Assembly (NCBI RefSeq): GCF_037023755.1
Contig: NZ_CP146100.1
Coordinates: 5,921,501-5,985,500, forward strand
DNA length: 64,000 bases
Source of the DNA: Saccharopolyspora sp. SCSIO 74807
Lineage (GTDB): Bacteria > Actinomycetota > Actinomycetes > Mycobacteriales > Pseudonocardiaceae
Reading direction: 5' to 3'
In this document: positions 42,037 to 51,029 of the stretch, in pieces
Numbering within the stretch: the stretch's first letter is position 1
How the letters are laid out: every line of letters begins with the position of its first letter
Program-made: the position numbers and the translations under genes
The notes under the pieces: model-generated
Databases searched by the model: none
Told to the model about the DNA's origin: nothing
Seen by the model: the letters and a program-made list of their open reading frames with translations, nothing else

Positions 42037-42780
42037 TCAGCCCGACCCGGTGTCCTCGGTCGCCGCAAGGGCGCGGAAGGTTCCCAGCAGGATGTGCGCG
42101 AGGTTGTAGACCACTAAGTCGGCGTCGCCGGCCGCTCCCGCTTCGGCGCTCGAAACGATGGCCATCACAGCCGCACCAGCATCCCGCGCCTGCCGGTGTA
42201 CCTCGGCCGTCGCCCGGTGCACGGCTTGATCACCGGGCGGCACCCCGAGCGACACCGCCAGGTCGGCCGGGCCGACCCATACCGCGTCGATTCCTTCCAC
42301 CGCAACGATTTCGGCGGTGTTCTCGACACCGGCCGCAGTCTCCACCATCGCCACCACCAGCACGTCCTCGGCGTTGCGCAGGTGCTCCGTCGCGGTCACC
42401 GCACCGTACCGGCCCGCTCTGCTGTAGGTCGCGAAACCGCGCTCCCCGCGCGGCGGGTAGTGCGCGGACCGGACGACTTCTTCGGCCTCCCGCGCACTTT
42501 CCACGTGCGGGACGACGATGCCGTCGGCTCCGAGGTCCAGCACCCGCAGCACCTGGTTCGGATCCGCGCGCCCGACCCGCACGAGCACCGGTAGGCCGTG
42601 CGCCTGCGCGAGCGCGATGTGCTGCTGCAGCGGCACCAGATCGTCCGGGCCGTGCTCGCAGTCGACGAGCACGTAGTCCAGGTTCGCGATCCCGGACAGC
42701 TCCACGAGCATCTCCGCCGGTAGGCGCAGGATTCCCCCGCGCAGCCGGGAACCCGCGCGCAGCTTCGACTTCAGTTTCAT
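42037..42780 (-). CDS. HpcH/HpaI-family class II aldolase
   Basis: 247 residues from the ATG at 42780, which overlaps the SDR stop by four bases. Metal and catalytic residues of the family are visible: VDCEHGP near 40, metal Glu in MVETAAGVEN, Asp in VGPADLAVSLG. These enzymes split 2-keto-3-deoxy acids or similar hydroxy-oxo acids to pyruvate (or oxaloacetate) plus an aldehyde. As last gene of the five-gene leftward operon, a terminal retro-aldol step in carbon catabolism is the simplest role. Confidence 0.88.
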   Translation of the reverse strand: MKLKSKLRAGSRLRGGILRLPAEMLVELSGIANLDYVLVDCEHGPDDLVPLQQHIALAQAHGLPVLVRVGRADPNQVLRVLDLGADGIVVPHVESAREAEEVVRSAHYPPRGERGFATYSRAGRYGAVTATEHLRNAEDVLVVAMVETAAGVENTAEIVAVEGIDAVWVGPADLAVSLGVPPGDQAVHRATAEVHRQARDAGAAVMAIVSSAEAGAAGDADLVVYNLAHILLGTFRALAATEDTGSG

Positions 42781-43544
42781 CGGCCCACCATCCCCGCGGA
42801 AAGATCGATGTCGGCGGCGCACAACCCCGGCATCCGCAGCATCGCCACCAGCGCCGCACCCACTTCGTCCTCGGTCACCATGCGGCCGAGAGCAGCGCGC
42901 GAGACGAACTCCTCCTCCGCCTGTTCGGCGGTTCTTCCGGTCCTTTCCGCCTCCAGCCGGAAGTTCCGCGCCATCCGCGGCCCTTCGACCGGGCCCGGCG
43001 AGAGCGCGTTGACCGCGACGCCGAGCGGGCCGACCTCGGCGGCCAGCGTGGTGGTCAGCCCCAGCACCGCCGCCTTCGAGGCGCAGTAAGGCGTGCGCCG
43101 GGCCAGCGGACGCTTCCCGGACACCGAGGCGATGTTGACCACGTCGCCCGCGCCCCGCTCTGTCATGGCGGGCAGGAAGGCGCGGCACATCAGGTACGTC
43201 CCGCGCACGTTGGCGGCGAACACCGCATCCCACTCGGTGGGGTCGATCTCGGTGAGCGGCGCGACCGGGCCTGCGACCCCCGCGTTGTTCACCAAGATCG
43301 ACACGTGCTCGCCCGCCAGCTGCTCGGCGAGCGCCGCCACGGCGTCCGGATCAGCGACGTCGCAGTTCACCGCGACGCCCTCGCCGGACATCCCGGCCAC
43401 CGTCTCGTCCAGCGCCGATCGGGTCCTGCCGACGACGATCACCCGGGCTCCGGCGGCCGAGAGGGCGTGGCACATCGCCCGGCCGAGCCCGTTGCCGCCG
43501 CCGGTGACCAACGCGGTGCGCTCGGCGGGTTCAGCTTCGGGCAT
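42777..43544 (-). CDS. Short-chain dehydrogenase/reductase
   Basis: Classical SDR of 255 residues, start ATG 43544 overlapping the HisD-like 2 stop by 14 bases. The TGGGNGLG cofactor motif is near residue 14, NNAG near 85, and the Ser-Tyr-Lys triad is in NIASVSG...YCASK. The ending LSAGMVGR is usual for the family. NAD(P)-dependent oxidation or reduction of a hydroxyl or keto group; it may work in series with the HisD-like enzyme encoded immediately upstream. Confidence 0.88.
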   Translation of the reverse strand: MPEAEPAERTALVTGGGNGLGRAMCHALSAAGARVIVVGRTRSALDETVAGMSGEGVAVNCDVADPDAVAALAEQLAGEHVSILVNNAGVAGPVAPLTEIDPTEWDAVFAANVRGTYLMCRAFLPAMTERGAGDVVNIASVSGKRPLARRTPYCASKAAVLGLTTTLAAEVGPLGVAVNALSPGPVEGPRMARNFRLEAERTGRTAEQAEEEFVSRAALGRMVTEDEVGAALVAMLRMPGLCAADIDLSAGMVGR

Positions 43545-44853
43545 GATCGGTCCATTCCAGCGCGGTCTCGCCGTACTTCGCGGCACGCACATCGCCGGAG
43601 CGGGCATGGCCCTCGAACAGCTCGACCCGAGCGGCCCGGCCGCACACCTCGCCCAGCTGTGCGCTCGCCGCCTGGTCGGTCACTTCCTGGTAAGTCACCG
43701 TCTTCAGGTACTTCCCCACCCAAAGCCCACCGGTGTAGCGCGCGGCGCCCTTGGTCGGCAGCACGTGGTTGGTCCCGATGACCTTGTCCCCGTAGGACAC
43801 GCACGTGCCTTCGCCGAGGAACAGCGCCCCGTAGTTGCGCATCCGGTCGAGCGCGCGCCGCGGCTGGGCGGTCAGCACCTGGACGTGCTCGCTGGCGTAG
43901 GTGTCGGCGAGCGCGTACGCCTCGTCCACCGAGTCGACCACGACCACCGCACCGTGGTCGCGCCACGCGGGCCCGGCGAAGTCGGCGGTCGGCATCCCGG
44001 GAAGGAGCTCGTCGACGTGGGCGATGACCGCATCGGCGAGCGTCGCCGAAGTGGTGATCAGCACCGCGGGTGAGTCCGGGCCGTGCTCGGCCTGCGAGAG
44101 CAGGTCCACCGCGACCACGAACGGATCTGCGTGCTCGTCGGCGATGACGAGGATCTCGGTCGGCCCGGCGAACAGGTCGATGCCTACCTCGCCGAAGAGC
44201 TGGCGCTTGGCCTCGGCGACGTAGGCGTTGCCCGGCCCGGCCAGCAGGTCCACCGGCCCGATCGACTCGGTACCTGCGGCCAGCGCGGCCACCGCCTGCA
44301 CACCGCCGAGCAGGTAGATCTCGTCCGCCCCGGCCAGGTGCATGGCGGCGATCGTCGGCGCCGGAATCTCGCCGCGAATCGGCGGAGTCGCCGCCGCGAC
44401 CCGCGGCACTCCGGCGACTTTTGCGGTCACGATCGTCATGTGCGCCGAAGCGGTCAGCGGGTAGCGGCCACCGGGCACGTACGCGCCCACCGCGTCGATC
44501 GGGACGTGCCGATGTCCCAGCCGCACCCCCGGCAGCGTCTCGACCTCGATGTCGCACATCGATTCCCGTTGGTGCTCGGCGAAAGCACGAACCTGCGACT
44601 GCACGAACCGGATGTCGGCCAGCGCCTGCTCGCCGACCGTGGCGACGATCCGCTCGATCTCGTCCGGCCTCAGCCGGAACGACTCCGGGGCCCATCCGTC
44701 GAAAAGCTGCGAATGCTCGCGCACCGCTTCGTCACCGCGGGCGCGGACGTCCTCGATGATCGTGCGGACCCGTTCGCGCAAGGCCTCGTCATGCGGAGCG
44801 GAGTCATCGGTCGCCGTCGGCTGCGGCGCCGGGCGCTTCAACACTTCGGGCAA
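43531..44853 (-). CDS. Histidinol-dehydrogenase-family oxidoreductase (HisD-like 2)
   Basis: 440 residues. The start is a TTG at 44853, chosen because GAGGAG lies eight bases upstream inside the end of the previous gene; the frames overlap by 50 bases. Family motifs: LAGPGNAYVAEAKRQLFG, SQAEHGPDS (zinc ligands), ASEHVQV (where HisD has PEH), GDKVIGTNHVLPT and EGHARSGDVRAAK. It is a clear paralogue of the protein at 38593-39921 but belongs to the other operon. Substrate unknown; a polyol or amino-polyol oxidised in two steps to an acid would fit the family. Confidence 0.86.
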   Translation of the reverse strand: MPEVLKRPAPQPTATDDSAPHDEALRERVRTIIEDVRARGDEAVREHSQLFDGWAPESFRLRPDEIERIVATVGEQALADIRFVQSQVRAFAEHQRESMCDIEVETLPGVRLGHRHVPIDAVGAYVPGGRYPLTASAHMTIVTAKVAGVPRVAAATPPIRGEIPAPTIAAMHLAGADEIYLLGGVQAVAALAAGTESIGPVDLLAGPGNAYVAEAKRQLFGEVGIDLFAGPTEILVIADEHADPFVVAVDLLSQAEHGPDSPAVLITTSATLADAVIAHVDELLPGMPTADFAGPAWRDHGAVVVVDSVDEAYALADTYASEHVQVLTAQPRRALDRMRNYGALFLGEGTCVSYGDKVIGTNHVLPTKGAARYTGGLWVGKYLKTVTYQEVTDQAASAQLGEVCGRAARVELFEGHARSGDVRAAKYGETALEWTDHARS

Positions 44854-45568
44854 AGTCGTTCTCCTCGGTCAGGATCGGTGAAGTGCACCGCCGGATCAGC
44901 CCGTTGAGCAATCCGGCGGTCGTATCGGGCGCTTCGAGCGGAAACAGGTGCCCGGCCGCGGGCACCACGTGCAATTCGGTGTCGCCGAGGTGGTCGGCGA
45001 TTTCGCGATGGATCCGCGGTGGGCACAAGGCGTCCTCGGTACCGCAGGCCACAAGGGACGGAACATTGATCGTGCGCAGCACAGCGCGTGCGTCGGTCCG
45101 GGTGGATTGGCCGGCCAGCTGGGTGCGGAACCGTCGCGGGCCGATCCGCTCGGCCATCTCCCGGAATTCCCGCGCCAACTCCGGCGACGGCCGCTGCCCG
45201 GCGTACATGGTCGGCAGGATTTCCTCGACGACCGCAGCGAATTCTCCGGCTTCGGTGCGCCGGTCGGCCTGCCGCCACCCTTCGTGCTGCTCCGGTCTGG
45301 GCGCGGCGGCGTTCGTGGCCAGCGCGGCGAACCCGGCTACCCGCTCCGGGGCCAGTCGCGCGATCTCGAACCCGACGATTGCCCCGAGGCTCAGACCGAC
45401 GAGCACGACTCGACCATCCACACTGGACAGCACGTGCTCGGCCATGCCGGTGACGCTCGGGCGGTCCAGCTCCGCGTGCACGACCGGCAGTTCCAGCCGC
45501 GACTCGACCCCGGCCCACAGCCCGGAATCGCAGAGCATCCCGGGCACCAGCACGGCCGTGTCAGCCAC
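44804..45568 (-). CDS. Alpha/beta hydrolase
   Basis: 254 residues from the GTG at 45568, overlapping the bicupin stop by eight bases. Nucleophile Ser in GLSLGA, Asp in CGTEDALCPP and His in AAGHLFPLE give a complete triad; the oxyanion region is LVPGMLCD. No signal peptide, so cytoplasmic. Probably opens an ester or lactone, or removes an acyl group, within the LacI-linked pathway. Confidence 0.85.
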   Translation of the reverse strand: MADTAVLVPGMLCDSGLWAGVESRLELPVVHAELDRPSVTGMAEHVLSSVDGRVVLVGLSLGAIVGFEIARLAPERVAGFAALATNAAAPRPEQHEGWRQADRRTEAGEFAAVVEEILPTMYAGQRPSPELAREFREMAERIGPRRFRTQLAGQSTRTDARAVLRTINVPSLVACGTEDALCPPRIHREIADHLGDTELHVVPAAGHLFPLEAPDTTAGLLNGLIRRCTSPILTEENDFARSVEAPGAAADGDR

Positions 45569-46700
45569 GAGCGCGCGGCACGAGCGCGTACGGCGCGACG
45601 TAGCCGTTGTGGTCGATGGAGTACCCGGCATCGGCGGCGGCCTTGACCACTTCCTCGTCCCAGTCGAGGCGCACCCGTCCATCCCCGGAATTGATCACCA
45701 CGAGCTTGCCGGTGTCGTCCCCGGTGTTCCGGATGCTGCGCCACGCGCCGGGCGGCACCGAGAGCATGTCCCATTCGCCGAGCTGGACCGCGACCGGCTC
45801 GTGGTCGTTGAGGGTGACCTCCCAGCGGCCCTCCTTGACCATGAGCACCTGCGTTTGCTCGATGCGGTGCCCGAGCATCCCGGCACCGGGTTCGGCGCGC
45901 AGCCAGGCGATGTTGTGCCCGTGCGGGTTGTAGATCCGCGGTTCCTGGTCGAGGTTCTCGGTCATGCCGAAGCCGACCACCAGCGCCAGTTCCGCACCGC
46001 CGCCGGTGACCACCGAATCCAGGAACGGCCTCGAGCACCACTCCAGGTCGTCCTGCGTCACCACGCGCCGCCGCATCTTCTCGGCGGAGAACGATCGCAG
46101 CCGCGCGATGTCCGACTCGGCCATCGGGCGCACCAGCTCGACGTCGTCCGGCGGCTGGCCCCCGGCGACCGTGTCGATCAGCCGACCGTCCTCACTCAGG
46201 TGCAACCCGTGCCCGGCGGCGTCCCGCAACACGGTGGGGCCCCAGATGATGCCGCCGGTCTCGTCGTGGCCGAGCGAGGTGAACAGCCAGCCGTCGTCCG
46301 GTCCGATGTTGGTGAAGCCGCGGAAGATCCAGGTCGGGATCGAGGCGATGTCCCCCTCGCGGAGAACGAGCTCCCCCTCGTCCCCGTCAGCACCCCAGCG
46401 CAGCAGGTACTCGCCGCGGAAGCACAGGAACACCTCGGCGGTGAAGTGCAGGTGCAGGTTGTTGGTGACCCCTTGCGGCATCGCGGCCGCGCCGATGTTG
46501 TAGCCGTGCGGCTCGCGGAGGTTGATGACCTGCTTGGAGTTCTGCGACACCCCGGGCCCGATCATCGCGTAGTTCTCCTTGCGCTGCGAACCCGGTGTGC
46601 GGCAGTCGATGAACGCCTGGTCGCACGACACGAAATCGCTGCGCCGGATCGTCCGCCGCGCGCTCTCGGCCTCGCTGACCCGTACCGGCTGCTGCTGCAT
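45561..46700 (-). CDS. Bicupin protein, possible dioxygenase or isomerase
   Basis: 379 residues from the ATG at 46700 (GGAGGGAG just upstream). Two cupin barrels: the first has NNLHLHFTAEVFLCFRGEY with likely His/His/Glu metal ligands near 85-95, the second HGHNIAW and GHRIEQTQVLMVKEG near 250-285. Size and layout recall gentisate or homogentisate dioxygenase-like and quercetinase-like bicupins, but no family was recognised firmly. First gene of the five-gene leftward operon, with a LacI-type operator 28 bp upstream of the start. Confidence 0.75.
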   Translation of the reverse strand: MQQQPVRVSEAESARRTIRRSDFVSCDQAFIDCRTPGSQRKENYAMIGPGVSQNSKQVINLREPHGYNIGAAAMPQGVTNNLHLHFTAEVFLCFRGEYLLRWGADGDEGELVLREGDIASIPTWIFRGFTNIGPDDGWLFTSLGHDETGGIIWGPTVLRDAAGHGLHLSEDGRLIDTVAGGQPPDDVELVRPMAESDIARLRSFSAEKMRRRVVTQDDLEWCSRPFLDSVVTGGGAELALVVGFGMTENLDQEPRIYNPHGHNIAWLRAEPGAGMLGHRIEQTQVLMVKEGRWEVTLNDHEPVAVQLGEWDMLSVPPGAWRSIRNTGDDTGKLVVINSGDGRVRLDWDEEVVKAAADAGYSIDHNGYVAPYALVPRARG

Positions 46701-46728
46701 CCCCGCTCCCTCCGACCAAAAACTATGA

Positions 46729-46737
46729 ATACGTATG
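46729..46737. promoter_or_regulatory. LacI-type operator, site 1
   Basis: ATACGTATG, palindromic core ATACGTAT. It lies 28 bp upstream of the bicupin start and 114 bp upstream of the LacI gene, so it can control both. The same TACGTATG core recurs at 49261 and 51021. Confidence 0.7.
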
Positions 46738-46851
46738 TACTACCGCAACGGCGGAGCGGCGGTCAATGACCAACCGGGTGCTGACCGGGCCGAACACCGT
46801 GCAAGAGCTCGACCGATGACGCCGACTAGACTCCGTATTCCAGGAGGTTCC

Positions 46852-47862
46852 ATGTCGATCACGAGTCACGACGTCGCCAGGTTCGCGGGCGTGTCCCAGG
46901 CGACGGTCTCGCGCGCGCTGCGCGGTGATCCGCGGGTTTCCGCGGCGACGCAGGACCGCGTCCGCCACGCCGCGCAGGTCCTCAACTACGTGCCGAGCGA
47001 GGCAGGCAGGAGCCTGTCCACGCACACCACTCGCCGGATCGGCGTGCTGGTCAGCGACTTGACCAATCCGTTCTACCCGCACCTGATCGGTCCGCTGCAC
47101 GACGAGCTGGAGCGCTGCGGCTACCGCATGATGCTGCTGGCGGAACGTTCCGACGACGCCTTGGCCACCGAGGGACTGCTCGACCACTCCATCGACGGCG
47201 CGGTGCTGACGACCGCGACCAGTGGCTCCGAGCTCCCCGATGCGCTGCGGCGCAAGCAGATCCCGTTCGTGTTCCTCAACCGGGTCGACGGGCGCGACGG
47301 CGCCGACTCGGCAGTGGTCGACAACGAGCGCGGCGGCAGGCTCGCCGCCGAGGAACTGATCGCGCTCGGGCACCGCAGGGTCGCGCTGCTGGGCGGCTCG
47401 ACCGACACCAGCTCCGGCCGGGATCGCGAGGCCGGTTTCGTGGACGCGCTCGCCGAGGCCGACATCGCGTTGCCCGCGACCCGGATCCGCCGCGGTTCCT
47501 ACGACTTCGACACCGGCTACCTCGGACTTTCCGAACTCCTCGCCGCTGATCCGGACCTCACGGCCGTGTTCTGCGGCAACGATGTGGTGGCCATCGGCGC
47601 CTACAACGCCGCGTTGCGGGCGGGCGTCCGCATTCCCGATGAGCTCACGCTGGTGGGCTTCGACGATCTGCCGATGGCGTCCTGGGAGGCCTTCTCGCTC
47701 ACCACGATCCGCTACGACCTCCAAGAGATGGCCAGGGCCGCCGCCCGGCTGCTCGTCGAACGCCTCTCCGGTGACGCGGGCGATCCCGCGCGGCGCGTGG
47801 CTTTCGCACCGGAACTCGTGCGCAGAGGAACCCACGCGCCTCCCGCCACCCGCCGCGGATGA
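46852..47862 (+). CDS. LacI-family transcriptional regulator
   Basis: 336 residues from ATG 46852 (AGGAGG four bases upstream). The N-terminal HTH reads SHDVARFAGVSQATVSRAL with hinge helix NYVPSEAGRSLS, followed by a periplasmic-binding-like effector domain (IGVLVSDLTNPFYPHL...). Divergent from the bicupin operon. Three copies of a TACGTATG palindrome in this region are its likely targets. The effector is unknown, probably a sugar-like pathway intermediate. Confidence 0.92.
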   Translation: MSITSHDVARFAGVSQATVSRALRGDPRVSAATQDRVRHAAQVLNYVPSEAGRSLSTHTTRRIGVLVSDLTNPFYPHLIGPLHDELERCGYRMMLLAERSDDALATEGLLDHSIDGAVLTTATSGSELPDALRRKQIPFVFLNRVDGRDGADSAVVDNERGGRLAAEELIALGHRRVALLGGSTDTSSGRDREAGFVDALAEADIALPATRIRRGSYDFDTGYLGLSELLAADPDLTAVFCGNDVVAIGAYNAALRAGVRIPDELTLVGFDDLPMASWEAFSLTTIRYDLQEMARAAARLLVERLSGDAGDPARRVAFAPELVRRGTHAPPATRRG

Positions 47863-47878
47863 CCGGTCACGGGCCGGT

Positions 47879-49222
47879 TCAGGCGAACTTGTTCGCGCCG
47901 AGCTCGCTGCGGTACGTCTCCTTCATGAACACCGTGACCACCACCAGCGCCAGCACCGCCGCCGCGGCGAGGTAGGCCCACACCGCGTAGATCGTGCCGA
48001 ACCCGTCGACCAGCAACGCCGCGATGAACGGCGTGACACCCATGAAGATCGAGAACGAGCTGTTGTAGGCGATCGCGCTCGCGCTGAACCTGGTGCGGGT
48101 CGCAAACAGCTCGGCCGAACACGTCGTCACGATCCCGGTGAGGAAGAACTCCGGGACGATGTAGACGAGCTGGCTGCCGACCGCGGCGGTGAAGCTGCCC
48201 TGCTCGCCGATGGCGAACGCCAGCGGGACGAGGAAGATGCACGCCAGCGCACCGATGATCAGCATCGGCTTGCGGCCGATCCGGTCCGAGAGCTTGCCCG
48301 CCAGCGGAAGCAGCGGCATCAGCACGGCCACCGAGATGAGGTTGGACAGCAGCGCCTGCGAGCGGGTGAGCCCGACATTGCTGGTCAGGTACTCCGGGTA
48401 GTAGGTGACCCAGGTGTAGGACAGGATCGCCAGCATGATCGAGGCTCCGCAGAACACCAGGATCGGGCGCCACTGCTCGCGCAGCGCCTCGCGCACCGGC
48501 GCCTTGACGATGTTCGTGCCGCCTTCGGTCTCGCGCATGAATTCCGGCGTCTCCTCGATGCGGCTGCGCAGCCACAACCCGAGCAGCGACAGCGGCAGCA
48601 CCGCGAGGAACGGGATCCGCCAGCCCCAGGATTCCAGCACCGGCTGCTCGAACGCGGTGCTGACCAGCGCCGCGACGCCCGCGCCGCCGAGGATGCCGAG
48701 GAAGCAGCTGTTCGAGGCGTACGAGGTGTAGTAGGTGCGCTGGTGCGGCTTCGCCCACTCCATGATGAACGCGACCGCGCCGACGTACTCACCGCCGGAG
48801 ATCATCCCCTGGAAGGTCCGGATGAGCACCAGCAGCAGCGGTGCCAGGAAGCCGACCTGCTGGTAGGTCGGCAGGGCGCCGATCAGCGCGGTGGACACGC
48901 CCATCATGACGATCGTCCACAGCAGAGCCTTCTTCCGGCCGACGCGGTCGCCCCAGCGGCCGACGAGCGTTCCGCCGAGGGGGCGGAACACGCAGGCGAC
49001 GGCGAGGACCGCGTAGGTGCTCATCACCGTCGCCGCGCTGTTGCCGCCCGGGAAGAACGACGAGGCCAGCATCGGCGCCATGTAGCCGTAGAGCCCGTAG
49101 TCGAACTGCTCGACGAAGTTGCCGACGCCGCCCGCGTACACCGCTCGGCGGATCTTCGCCGGCGCCTGCTGCTGGTCTGCCGCGAGGGCGGGGGCTGGCG
49201 GGCCCGGCATTCCGACTGACAT
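47879..49222 (-). CDS. MFS transporter, metabolite:H+ symporter (MHS/ShiA-ProP-like)
   Basis: 447 residues from ATG 49222 (GGAG six bases upstream; ATG 49228 has the site too close). Twelve hydrophobic segments are apparent. The first cytoplasmic loop has GRWGDRVGRKKAL and the symmetrical loop GKLSDRIGRKPM, typical of MHS symporters for organic acids or osmolytes. VGNFVEQFDYGLYGY opens helix 1. Has its own LacI-type operator 38 bp upstream, so it probably imports the substrate of the neighbouring pathway. Converges with the LacI gene, 16 bp apart. Confidence 0.88.
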   Translation of the reverse strand: MSVGMPGPPAPALAADQQQAPAKIRRAVYAGGVGNFVEQFDYGLYGYMAPMLASSFFPGGNSAATVMSTYAVLAVACVFRPLGGTLVGRWGDRVGRKKALLWTIVMMGVSTALIGALPTYQQVGFLAPLLLVLIRTFQGMISGGEYVGAVAFIMEWAKPHQRTYYTSYASNSCFLGILGGAGVAALVSTAFEQPVLESWGWRIPFLAVLPLSLLGLWLRSRIEETPEFMRETEGGTNIVKAPVREALREQWRPILVFCGASIMLAILSYTWVTYYPEYLTSNVGLTRSQALLSNLISVAVLMPLLPLAGKLSDRIGRKPMLIIGALACIFLVPLAFAIGEQGSFTAAVGSQLVYIVPEFFLTGIVTTCSAELFATRTRFSASAIAYNSSFSIFMGVTPFIAALLVDGFGTIYAVWAYLAAAAVLALVVVTVFMKETYRSELGANKFA

Positions 49223-49260
49223 GGGCATCTCCAGGGGTCACGACGCCGGTGGACATTGTG

Positions 49261-49270
49261 CATACGTATG
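49261..49270. promoter_or_regulatory. LacI-type operator, site 2
   Basis: CATACGTATG, a perfect 10-bp palindrome 38 bp upstream of the MFS transporter start. Shares TACGTATG with the sites at 46729 and 51021. Confidence 0.72.
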
Positions 49271-49342
49271 AAGTTCGTCGGAGGTTAGCCCGCGGCCCCC
49301 GTACCGTCAAGATTCGGTGCGGGCGCACCACAACGAATCCGG

Positions 49343-50998
49343 TCAGCCGTTCAGATCGAGGATCGCGTAGCCGAATCCCGGTACGGTCATCGCTTCGCCG
49401 TCCAGGCGGACACCGCTGTCCTCGACGGGCCTGGCGTCCTGCACGCGGCCGTCCGCAACGGTGATCGTCGCGGGGTCGCGGCGCGGGTTGACGGTGACCA
49501 GGAACCGGTCGCCGCGCAGGTAGGTCAGCGGATAGCCGTCCGAGAACACCCGCACGTCGGCCTGCGTGCCGAGTTCGGGGTACCGCTTGCGCAACGCCAG
49601 CAGCCGCCGGACGAAGTGCAGCAGCGAGCCCGGATCGCGGCGCTGCGCTTCGACGGTCGGCCGGTCCGGGTCCGGGTCGATCGGGATGTAGAGGTCCTCG
49701 GCGGGTGCCTCGGAGAACCCGGCGTTGGGCCCGGCGTTCCACTGCATCGGCGTGCGGTTGCGCTGGCGTCCGGCGCTGCCTTCGACATCGGGCAGGCCCT
49801 CGATCATCCGCATGCCGATCTCCTCGCCGTAGTACATCGCGGGAATCGTCGGCCAGGTCAGCAGGAACGCGAACGCGGCGGGAAGTTCCTCCGGGGTGCG
49901 GACGCCGTCGTTGAGCCGGTTCGCGCTGTCGTGGTTGGCGGTCGGCAGCATGATGCGGCCGCGACCGATGTCCCCGGTCGCCTCGGTCCAGGCGTCCACG
50001 AAGATCTTCGCGGTGCCGGTGCCCTCGGCGCCGAAGTACGGGTTCTCGTGCCACAACGACTTCCACGGTGCGCCGTCGCCCGGACCGTTGACCGGCAGGT
50101 AGAAGTCGGCGTCGAAACCCGCGGGCACCGACGTGGCCGGATCGCCCCATTCGGAGATCAGCACGGCGTCCGGGTGGTGCCTGCGAACCCACTCGCAGAG
50201 CTCGCCCCACAGCTTGCCGGTCTCGACCCAGCCGGGGTCGTCCTTGACCAAGGTGGCGGCCAAGTCGCAGCGGAACCCGGAGATCCCCAGCCGCAGCCAG
50301 TGATCCATGACCTCGCGGATCGCGGCGCGGTTGCGCATCGGACCTTCGGCGTCGACCGGCTGGCGCCACGGCTCGTCCGGGTTCATGCGCGCGTAGCCGT
50401 AGTTGATCGCGGGCTGGGTGTCGTAGTAGTTCTTGAGGAACGCACCTGCGCGCGGGCCCGGCGAGGCGACGAAATCCTCCGGGAGCGTGCCGTCGTCGGG
50501 CAACTGGTCCGGTGTGGCCCAGACGTAGCGGTGATCGGTGTCGTCGTGCAGCGAGTCGAGGAACCAGCCGTGCTGGTCGGACGTGTGGCCGGCCACGAGG
50601 TCGAACAGCACCCGGATGCCGCGGCTGCGCGCGGCTTCGACCAGCCGGACGACGTCGTCCTCGTCGCCGTAGCGCGGATGCACACCGGTGTAATCGGCGA
50701 TGTCGTAACCGGCGTCGGTCAGCGGTGAGGGGAACACCGGGTTGACCCAGATCGCGCCGATTCCCAGCCATTGCAGGTGATCGAGGTGTTCGATGATGCC
50801 GCGCAGATCGCCGATGCCGCTGCCGTCGGTGTCGGCGAAGCTCTGCGGATAGATCTGGTACAGCACGGTGTCGGCCAGCCACGAAGGACCGTCCACACCG
50901 GATGCTCCGCGCGCGGCTCCCGCCGAGTGCGGAGCCAGCGCCACACCCGTGAGCGCCGCACCGGTCCCGAGCATGAACGATCGCCTGGACACCACCAT
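49343..50998 (-). CDS. Tat-exported GH13 alpha-glucosidase/alpha-amylase family enzyme
   Basis: 551 residues from ATG 50998. The N-terminus MVVSRRSFMLGTGAALTGVAL is a twin-arginine signal (SRRSFM), cleaved near AGA-ARG, so the enzyme is exported folded. The GH13 (beta/alpha)8 domain starts at VLYQIYPQSFADTDGSGIGD. The catalytic triad is present: nucleophile Asp in GFRCDLA (about 243), acid Glu in ISEWGD (about 283) and Asp in ANHDSANR (about 356). The layout is that of oligo-1,6-glucosidase or trehalose-synthase relatives; a transglycosidase cannot be excluded. A LacI-type operator lies 22 bp upstream, linking it to the transporter and catabolic operon. Confidence 0.88.
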   Translation of the reverse strand: MVVSRRSFMLGTGAALTGVALAPHSAGAARGASGVDGPSWLADTVLYQIYPQSFADTDGSGIGDLRGIIEHLDHLQWLGIGAIWVNPVFPSPLTDAGYDIADYTGVHPRYGDEDDVVRLVEAARSRGIRVLFDLVAGHTSDQHGWFLDSLHDDTDHRYVWATPDQLPDDGTLPEDFVASPGPRAGAFLKNYYDTQPAINYGYARMNPDEPWRQPVDAEGPMRNRAAIREVMDHWLRLGISGFRCDLAATLVKDDPGWVETGKLWGELCEWVRRHHPDAVLISEWGDPATSVPAGFDADFYLPVNGPGDGAPWKSLWHENPYFGAEGTGTAKIFVDAWTEATGDIGRGRIMLPTANHDSANRLNDGVRTPEELPAAFAFLLTWPTIPAMYYGEEIGMRMIEGLPDVEGSAGRQRNRTPMQWNAGPNAGFSEAPAEDLYIPIDPDPDRPTVEAQRRDPGSLLHFVRRLLALRKRYPELGTQADVRVFSDGYPLTYLRGDRFLVTVNPRRDPATITVADGRVQDARPVEDSGVRLDGEAMTVPGFGYAILDLNG

Positions 50999-51020
50999 GA
51001 TCCCGCTCCCACCATCCTGA

Positions 51021-51029
51021 CTACGTATG
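51021..51029. promoter_or_regulatory. LacI-type operator, site 3
   Basis: CTACGTATG with TACGTA palindrome, 22 bp upstream of the GH13 start. The left half is weaker than in sites 1 and 2. The rest of the 201-bp gap to the divergent cupin gene shows no other structure. Confidence 0.62.

Noticed and set aside
42037-51029. A sulfosugar or sulfopropanediol degradation pathway, suggested by HisD-like, SDR and aldolase genes
   Set aside because: There is no sulfonate-specific lyase or sulfoquinovosidase (the glycosidase is GH13), so the substrate class cannot be claimed.
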